NCBI GenBank assembly: GCA_963920525.1
Contig: OY986438.1
Span: forward strand, 48,206,288-48,270,287
Source of the DNA: Dichetophora obliterata
Taxonomy: Eukaryota; Arthropoda; Insecta; Diptera; Sciomyzidae
Direction of reading: 5' to 3'
Length of the DNA stretch: 64,000 bases
Shown here piece after piece: positions 1 to 64,000 of the stretch. The translations under genes were made by a program, and so were the position numbers. The notes beneath the pieces were generated by a model, which worked only from the letters and a program-made list of their open reading frames with translations, searched no databases and was not told the DNA's origin. Each line of letters starts with the position of its first letter. Position 1 is the stretch's first letter.

Positions 1-660
1 TGCTGTCGTCCGCAAACGAATGGATTGAGTTATGATTCAACGACAGAAGGACGTTGATAAAAATCATAAACAAGGTTGGCGATAAAACCGAACCCTGCGG
101 TATTCCTGCGTTGATGGAGTGCTCCTCCAACGAAATGCCGTCCACTACGACACGAATCATTCTGCACACGTGACCCACGAGCACAGTTACCACCAATCAC
201 CAACACCATATGCAATTAGTTTTGACATGAGCGCTTTATATAACACTCGGTCATATGCCTTTGAAATATCCAGAGCAACAACCTTGCTCTCTCCGAAAAA
301 GTGAACGCATTAGTTCCATTTCTCGGTTAGGAAAGATATTAGGCGGGAAAATCACTTGTGCAGTTGGTTGTGCTCCAGACAGTTCATAAAGTTTAAGTTC
401 ATTACGCTCTCTATAACTTTAGAGTGTTCGTGACATCCCCCTTTTTAGGTACTGGCTGGACATTTGCGAGGCTCTCGTTCGAAAGTAAATTTCTTGCATT
501 GCAGAAGATCTACCCTCAACAAACGGAGGTGGCTGATCGCTATACGAGAGAAAAAAAATTTTGTGCAATCAATCCAGTCAATAGATTCGCATTTCGTTAG
601 AAAATGCATTTGGAACCTTATTGAGACTTTAAGCTTAGTTTTGTTGGTGACATTCGAAAA
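1..660 (-). pseudogene. Non-LTR retrotransposon reverse transcriptase fragment
   Basis: Read on the minus strand through several frameshifts, this shows reverse-transcriptase motifs in order: NVQPVPKKGD (about 460), VVALDISKAYDRV (about 275-235), GIPQGSVLSPTLFMIFI (about 105-60) and SFADDS, the catalytic box, at about 20-5. Frames switch between motifs, so it is non-functional. It continues off the left edge. The clade is not resolved; it is of the jockey/CR1-like type lacking visible RNase H. It lies in mub intron 8, in the same orientation as the gene. Confidence 0.75.
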
Positions 661-745
661 AGGAGGCTAGGGTAAGGCTGAAGGTTCAACCTCTTTGAGT
701 CCAGATTCCAGCATAGAAAGATCCTGAGCTGCTTTGCCGCCTCAC

Positions 746-1440
746 TTAGAGAGTGACGGCAGTCGAGAACTGTTTGGATGTTATTTCAACAGTTTCTAGG
801 ACTTTCGAAGCGGCTTGACTATCAGATAGGAAAGGAATTTCCATGGAAGATATTTGATTCATCTGAAGACAAGTTATCGCTTCATGTATTGCGATGACTT
901 CAGCTTGGAATACAATGCGGTGATCAGGGAGCCTGAAGGTTGTATTAATGTCAAATGCTTCAGAGTAGACTGCTCCACCTACTGTCAACTGTAAACCTAA
1001 AAGAGTCATTAAACTAACAACCCTGGATACTGAAAAGAAAAACCGCAGCCAAGTTCGGAGAAAAGAAGGACTCGGATAAGAATACGCGACGACATAAAAA
1101 ACGATATACTTTTCTGTTGTTCTAAAAGGTGATCACATTTTTTTATATTTCTTAATAAAATTACAAATTAAATAATATTCCTGACAAACATGTGACACAG
1201 GAACAGATGTCTAGTGACACTACTTTGTCATCTAATTTTGATCCATCGGTATAGATCTCAATGGCATTGATAGGTGAAAGGTTTCCTAGTTCCCAATCAT
1301 ATCGAGAGGGAAAAGATACATCGAACTTTCTGTCAAAAGATAATTCTTGTGTGATGTAGTCGATGGACTTGAGTATCCTAGCGTACCTTCTTTCCAATGG
1401 GTTCCGGGGCTTCCAGGCGGATGGCTGTATTAGCGGCCAT
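746..1440 (-). pseudogene. I/LOA-type non-LTR RNase H domain fragment
   Basis: Two open segments on the minus strand form an RNase H domain. 1440-1195 contains the motif EIYTDGSKLDDKVVS. 1009-746 contains GGAVYSEAFDINTTFRLPD followed by EAITCLQ and SDSQAA, the conserved D...E...D pattern. About 180 bases at roughly 1010-1190 interrupt the domain. The protein is closely similar to the RNase H part of the element at 24282-29672 (both share SIDYITQ, WELGN and AIEI-T-D), so it is another copy of that family in opposite orientation. Confidence 0.75.
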
Positions 1441-1740
1441 TAATGTTACACATATGTTATTAAATACTTTATATTTACTATATTTAATCTAAATGCATAT
1501 TGATATTTTTCGTTAAATAAAATATAACATTAAAAACAACAATAAACTTTATTAATTTTTCTTATTAAAAATTTTTCAGCAACTGATTTTCGCATCTTCT
1601 AGAAGAAAACACGGATCTTCTAAAAATTTCTTGTATCATCCCTCCCCTCTCTGGTTTAAACCAAACTGTACCGCGATAATTTTATTTGTGTTTATTATTT
1701 TTTATTCATATGATTTGCTTTCAAATAAATATAAACTTAC

Positions 1741-59285
<57,545 letters not shown>

Positions 59286-59884
59286 TTTAATTGCTTCTGA
59301 GTGCTCCAGTTTTGCAATGATTACTAACCTTCTTATTCTATTTTTATTGTTGGTTTTTTTTTAACTTTTTTATCTTCTTTTTTGAGTTGAACTTTAAGGA
59401 ATTAAGTATTGCCTTAAGTTAAAGCTCAGATAATTTCAATGCTCTTTTGGGGAAATGCATATAATTCGGTTGTACTGTTTTGAGAAAACTTTAAATATAT
59501 GAATTCAATTGATCAGCTTGAGACCCAAAGTGTTTATGTATGTATTATCTATTCTTGCGGATTCTTTGCTCGGCGCCGACTCTTGCAGATGTACTTTATA
59601 AATTATTTTGCTGTTGAAGAGAGTGAAGAGCGAAAAGAAAAAAAAAATATAAATAATTAGTTTTCGTAAATCAAGTTGAATACAATTAGCAACTTTCTAA
59701 ATAATGTTTAAATGCGACAAAGAGTATAGAAAAAGAAAAAGAAAAAAAAAAAAAAACAAAACCAACGCAGCCCAAGAAATGAGCAAAAAAGAAAAGGTGG
59801 CAGCAGCGCAAAAGCAAGAGCATCACGAACTTTTATTCTTGCGTTCAATTAATTTAAATGCAAACATTTTCTTCCGGCACAAGT

Positions 59885-59910
59885 TGGTGGTGGTGGTGGT
59901 GGTGGTGTAG
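59885..59910. repeat. (GTG)n microsatellite
   Basis: Eight GTG units run in a row, about 600 bp upstream of the mub ATG. Confidence 0.9.
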
Positions 59911-60285
59911 TTGTAGTTGCTTTTGCTAGTGCGGTAGCCTGCATTGAATTCGCGCCAAAAACGAAACTCGGTTCGGCAGCGTTTGTGTCTTTGAGTTTTA
60001 TTTTATTTTTTTTTTTTACTTTTTGCTTTAATTATATCTCGAAATGAGTTAAAATCGTTCAATTTAAGTTTTTTGACACTTCAAGTAGATTTTTCCCAGT
60101 CATAAGGAATGTAATAAGAATGAAAAATAAAAATTATAAGAAACAAAAAAGGAAAAAAATTACAAGAATAATTTATTTCGGTTTGCAAGGGTCCGAAATC
60201 GAAAAATTTGTCGTCGTGCATCGCTGTTTGTGAGCAGATTAACGTATGAGATATAAAATAGATTTCTTTTTTGCTGTTATCGTTG

Positions 60286-60308
60286 CTGTTGTTGTTGTTG
60301 TTGTTGCC
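60286..60308. repeat. (GTT)n microsatellite
   Basis: Seven GTT units run in a row, reading CAA in mub orientation, within the presumptive 5'UTR/upstream region. Confidence 0.9.
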
Positions 60309-60540
60309 GGCAGCAGACAGCATTGCATTCGCAGACGGAACTGCAAATGAATTATTCATTGGGAAACCAATACAAACACGCTCAAAATCACAAATACGAT
60401 GACAGTAGAACACACACTCAGTTCTGTTTGCTAAATCTTTTTTACAGTAACAAAAACTTTTACAAACTTTGAATTCATCTTAACCTCAAAATAGTGATTG
60501 CAATAAATTAAAAAAAAAAAAAATATATGCCAGATGTCGG

Positions 60541-61555
60541 GGTCAGAAAAAGTTTTGGTTGGAACCAAAATTTATTCCTGTCTTATGAAATTTAAAAACT
60601 TTATACAAATAAGATCCAATCATCATTACACTTTCCTTGTTTGCTCTATAAGTACGGTGACCATCCGTACTGTATAATACAGTACAGTACTCTTTTTTAA
60701 GGCAATGTCCTTTTTAACCGACTTCAAAAAGATGGAGGTTCTCAAGTTGGTTGGTTTTTTTTTTATGTATGTACTTTAGGGTGTCCCAAAAACAACATTT
60801 TTTAAGCTCAAGCTTTTTTTGAAAGCTTATGAGGTAATGTATTTTTGAGATTTTTCTCAGATTTTTTGGAAGAGTTTTAGTGATGGCGCTAATTGGTTTT
60901 TCCCTATAAATAAGGTTTTTTGGAGATTTTTCGAACTCCAAGCAAAAGTTGGTCAATAATAGAAATTTTCGAAGTCTTTGAGTAGTCATTTCGAAAGACA
61001 AATGTCCAAACTCAACTTTAATGTGCATAAATCAGAATTTTTGTCAAATTTTTTCTTCATTTGGGTGTCATATATTTAATTTTTTGTGAAAATTTCGTAA
61101 ATTTTTCAAAAAACGCTTCATAACTTTCAAAAGTTCCATCAAAATGAAAAAATGTAATGATGCACAGTTTGAATAATGGTAAAATTATAAGCAATTTAAA
61201 AAAAAAAACATTTTTTTATATTACTCTTGCCGTCTTAAAGTGAACAACAAAATACTGTGACCATTTTTAAGCATCGGCAAGTTAACATTATTATGAACTG
61301 GTTCAAAAAATTATTTGGGACCTTCACTTTACAGTAGATTTTTCTTCGTTAAAAATGAGAAGTGTATGACTTGTGGGTTAAATGATTGATGGCTTCAGCT
61401 CTGCCCAGTCGCCGACAAAACAGCAGGTTCTTCAAAGATTTTTTTAGTTACATAAAAAGTTTATAATTTTAAGAAAACGGACTATGTAAAACTCAATTCC
61501 TTACTTTCGCAGACTGATTGGTCTCCAATTTTAACTAGCGGAACATCATATTCAT
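60541..61555. other. Upstream sequence, possible repeat pieces
   Basis: GTACGGTGACCATCCGTACT at 60653 and TTTAGGGTGTCCCAAAAACA at 60776 look like terminal sequences of DNA elements, but no partner ends were found. Otherwise nothing could be supported. Confidence 0.35.
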
Positions 61556-61559
61556 ATTA

Positions 61560-63400
61560 TGACGTCGAATTTTCTGTACAGTTTTTCAATGATACTCTGC
61601 AAAGGTGTTTCTTATTGTCCGTCCCAAAAAAAAGGTGTTTCTCCAATCCTCTAAATCCACCCTGGCTAACAAATGATCTAAAGGCACTTAAAAATTTAAA
61701 AAAACGTTTATTTAAAAAATATAAAATATCTGGTTCTAGTTTAGACTTTGCTTCCTATTTTTCTTGTCGTTATAGATATCAACTATTAAATAAACAATGC
61801 TATTCTGCTTATATAATTAACATAAAATCTCAATTTAAAGATAACCCAAAACTTTTCTATAGTTTTGTTAACTCAAAACGTAAAGCCTCCAGCTTTCCAC
61901 ACCTTATGAAATTCAATCAGGAAGAATCATCTTGTGACAATGTAAGTCTAACATGTTTGCAAACTTCTTTAAATCAACTGACTCCGATATACCATTTAAT
62001 ACTAGCACTGTGTATCCTTTTCTCCCGCCAGTTAACTTTTTTGAAACTCCTGTAATAGACCCAAATATTGTCATGTGTTATCTTTGACAAGTAAAATCTT
62101 CTTTTACGACCGGCCCTCATAACATTCCAAGCTGTATTTTAAAGCAATGTGCTACAAACCTGTGTACTCCTCTAGCAAACATTTTTAATATTTCCTTGCA
62201 TAGTGGTTATTTTCCTATTATATGGAAGGATTCTTATATTATACGCCTTCATAAATCTGGTTCCAAGATAGATGTTTCTAACTTTCGAGGAATTGCAAAA
62301 TTAAGTGCAATCCCTAGGTTATTTGAGAAAATCATAGCTGATCAATTAACCCACTCCGTGTCTTCCACCATTTCTGTCTTTCAACATGGTTTTCTGAAGG
62401 GTAAGTCCAAGCAAAGCTTTCGACAGCGTTATCATAATATCTTCTTTTGAAAAAACTTCACCTTATTGGGTTTCCTGTCACATTATTAAATTGGATAAAT
62501 TCGTATTTATCTAGACGTACTCAAAAGGTTTTATATATGAATTCTCTTTCAAAAAGTATTTCGGTCACTTCTGGCGTTCCTCAGGACAGTCATCTTGGAC
62601 CGGTTTTGATTTCACTATTCATTAATGATCTTCTTTCGGTAATAAAACATTATAACGTCTTAATGTACGCTGACGACGTGAAACTTTTTCTTTGTTACAA
62701 ATCACCCGAAGAACGACATCTTTTACAATCTGATCTAAATAGACTTGTGGACTTGTGGACTTAAATATATTTAATCTCAACTTAAAAAAATATAAGCAAA
62801 TGACATTCTCGCGAAGATCTGCTAGTAACATAAATTACACTATAAATAACACTAACTTAGAAATAGTTTCCAGTTTTCTCGATCTTGGTGTTATTATGGA
62901 TTCAAAACTTCGCTTCAATCTCCACGTTAATATGGTGATAAATAAGGCAAGAGGAGTCCTTGGTTTCATTAAAAGATTAGCTAAAGAATTCAATGATCCC
63001 TTTACTACTAAATTACTATATACCTCTCTCGTAAGGCCAATTCTTGAATATGCATCAGTTATATGGAACCCACAATATAATGTCTACATCGACGAAATAG
63101 AATCCGTTCAAAAACAGTTTTTACTTTTTGCTTTACGTCATAGTCGTTGGAACCCCAATATTATGCTTCTAAAATTATTTTGCTACCTTCCCTAAGAAGC
63201 AGAAAAATGATGCTTAATGTAATGTTTCTGTATAAATTACTTCGTGGCGAAATTAATTCGGAATATCTCATCTCAGCTCAAAATTTTAACATCCCAGGGA
63301 GAGGAACTAGACATTTTCTGTTTTTCAATTTGAGTCAGTGCAGTTCTAATTACGCTCTTCATTAACCTTTACGATGTATGTGCAGTGGTTTCAATAATAA
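61560..63400 (+). pseudogene. Decayed jockey/CR1-like non-LTR retrotransposon ORF2
   Basis: The order on the plus strand is: linker with PLNPPWLTNDLKALKNLKKR (61650), KDNPKLFYSFVNSKRK, then RT blocks WKDSYIIRLHKSGSKIDVSN, FRGIAKLSAIPRLFEKIIAD, NWINSYLSRRTQKV, TSGVPQDSHLGPVLISLFIN and LMYADDVKLF (catalytic YADD at about 62662). The C-terminal part is DLGVIMDSKLRFN, RPILEYASVIWNPQYNVYID and SVQKQFLLFALRH. The usual G-V-P-Q-G-S reads GVPQDS. Frame breaks lie near 61975, 62060, 62400, 62450, 62760 and 63190. No RNase H. It lies upstream of mub exon 1. Confidence 0.88.
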
Positions 63401-63713
63401 CTTCAACATGATTAATTTTTCGGTTTTCTGATTCGGTAGACGTCTTAAAACGGAAAATTATATAACATTTAAGTAATTAAATCAATTTAACTTCATCCTG
63501 TTATACCTAACGCAGTTTTATAACAATGTAATATCGGCAATTGAGATTGTTCTGTTTCTTTCTCCTTTTTATCTCGATATTATGTTTTATAAAGTAAGCA
63601 CTATCAAATATGAATCGCTTTTAAAACTTACTTTTTAATTATTCAATATTTTAATTTTAAATCGAATTGTGATTTACGTGCTCACGTGGTTTCCTGATTT
63701 GAAATTAGACTGA

Positions 63714-63887
63714 ACTCACACTATCACCTGGATTGGTGTGCCAGAGTATATCTCTCTTCCGCACAAGTTTATGCGTGTTGGCCCAAATGCATATCCAACT
63801 AATTGGGATTTTGATTTGGCGGATATGAGATTTATCTCATTTCCACGTAGGTCCTTGGGTTGGACAATGGCCGCAAACCAGTTAAAA
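63714..63887 (+). other. Unassigned 58-codon open segment
   Basis: Open between TGA 63711 and TGA 63888, it reads THTITWIGVPEYISLPHKFM, then RVGPNAYPTNWDFDLADMRF and ISFPRRSLGWTMAANQ. The composition (Trp, Pro, aromatic residues, few Lys/Asn runs) is unlike the AT-driven chance ORFs around it. It could be an exon or a piece of an unrecognised transposon protein. An AG at 63707-63708 could be an acceptor. I do not recognise a family. Confidence 0.3.
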
Positions 63888-64000
63888 TGAGTTTAGTGTT
63901 TTGGATTCTTTTTGAAATCAGGATTGTTTTTCGGGTACCTTAAATTAATAATCACTATAATTTAATTCGATGTTGCTTATTTATATAGAATTAAATATAC

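Larger units (their letters stand above)
59286..60540 (-). promoter_or_regulatory. Presumptive mub 5'UTR and upstream region
   Basis: This sequence precedes the mub start codon in transcription orientation. It is free of transposon signatures and has trinucleotide repeats: (CAC)n on the minus strand at 59885-59910, (CAA)n at 60286-60308, and a poly-A tract at 59740-59758. Such CAA/CAC repeats are common in fly 5'UTRs. I cannot point to a TATA box, initiator or splice site with confidence, so the transcription start is unknown. Confidence 0.4.

Overview
The window is eukaryotic, AT-rich and dominated by transposons. It is almost certainly from a higher (schizophoran) fly. The one host gene I can establish is the 5' half of mub (mushroom-body expressed), a poly(C)-binding KH-domain RNA-binding protein, on the minus strand. 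Eight coding exons (59285 down to 1741) join in one consistent reading frame with canonical GT/AG borders. They give 285 codons with two complete type I KH domains; the third KH domain and the C-terminus lie beyond the left edge. A nuclear copy of mitochondrial 16S-tRNA-Val-12S sequence also looks fly-like. I cannot name the species.

Layout: positions 1-1740 are intron 8, with two non-LTR retrotransposon fragments. 1741-3354 hold exons 8 and 7. 3355-17701 is intron 6 (14.3 kb), with a TA-flanked inverted-repeat element, the mitochondrial insertion, tandem-unit dispersed repeats interrupted by a Tc1 relic, and several MITEs. 17702-18607 is the compact KH core (exons 6-2). 18608-59201 is a 40.6-kb first coding intron. 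It holds an intact-looking mariner, a 207-bp tandem duplication, a degenerate I/LOA-type non-LTR element carrying three nested DNA elements, a piggyBac split by an intact-looking intron-containing Tc3-like element, two foldback hairpins, hAT and Harbinger MITEs and further retrotransposon debris. 59202-59285 is coding exon 1, followed by presumptive 5'UTR/upstream sequence with trinucleotide repeats and another decayed non-LTR element.

The transposons do not form a pathway, but nesting gives relative ages: the I/LOA element is older than the hAT elements inside it, piggyBac is older than the Tc3-like element, and a dispersed repeat is older than the Tc1 relic and the mariner. Because mub transcription (right to left) crosses both large hairpins and the mariner, its pre-mRNA should contain long double-stranded segments and a sense-oriented transposase gene. 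Exon calls rest on translation, splice signals and frame continuity; element borders rest on visible terminal inverted repeats and target-site duplications. No database search was possible.
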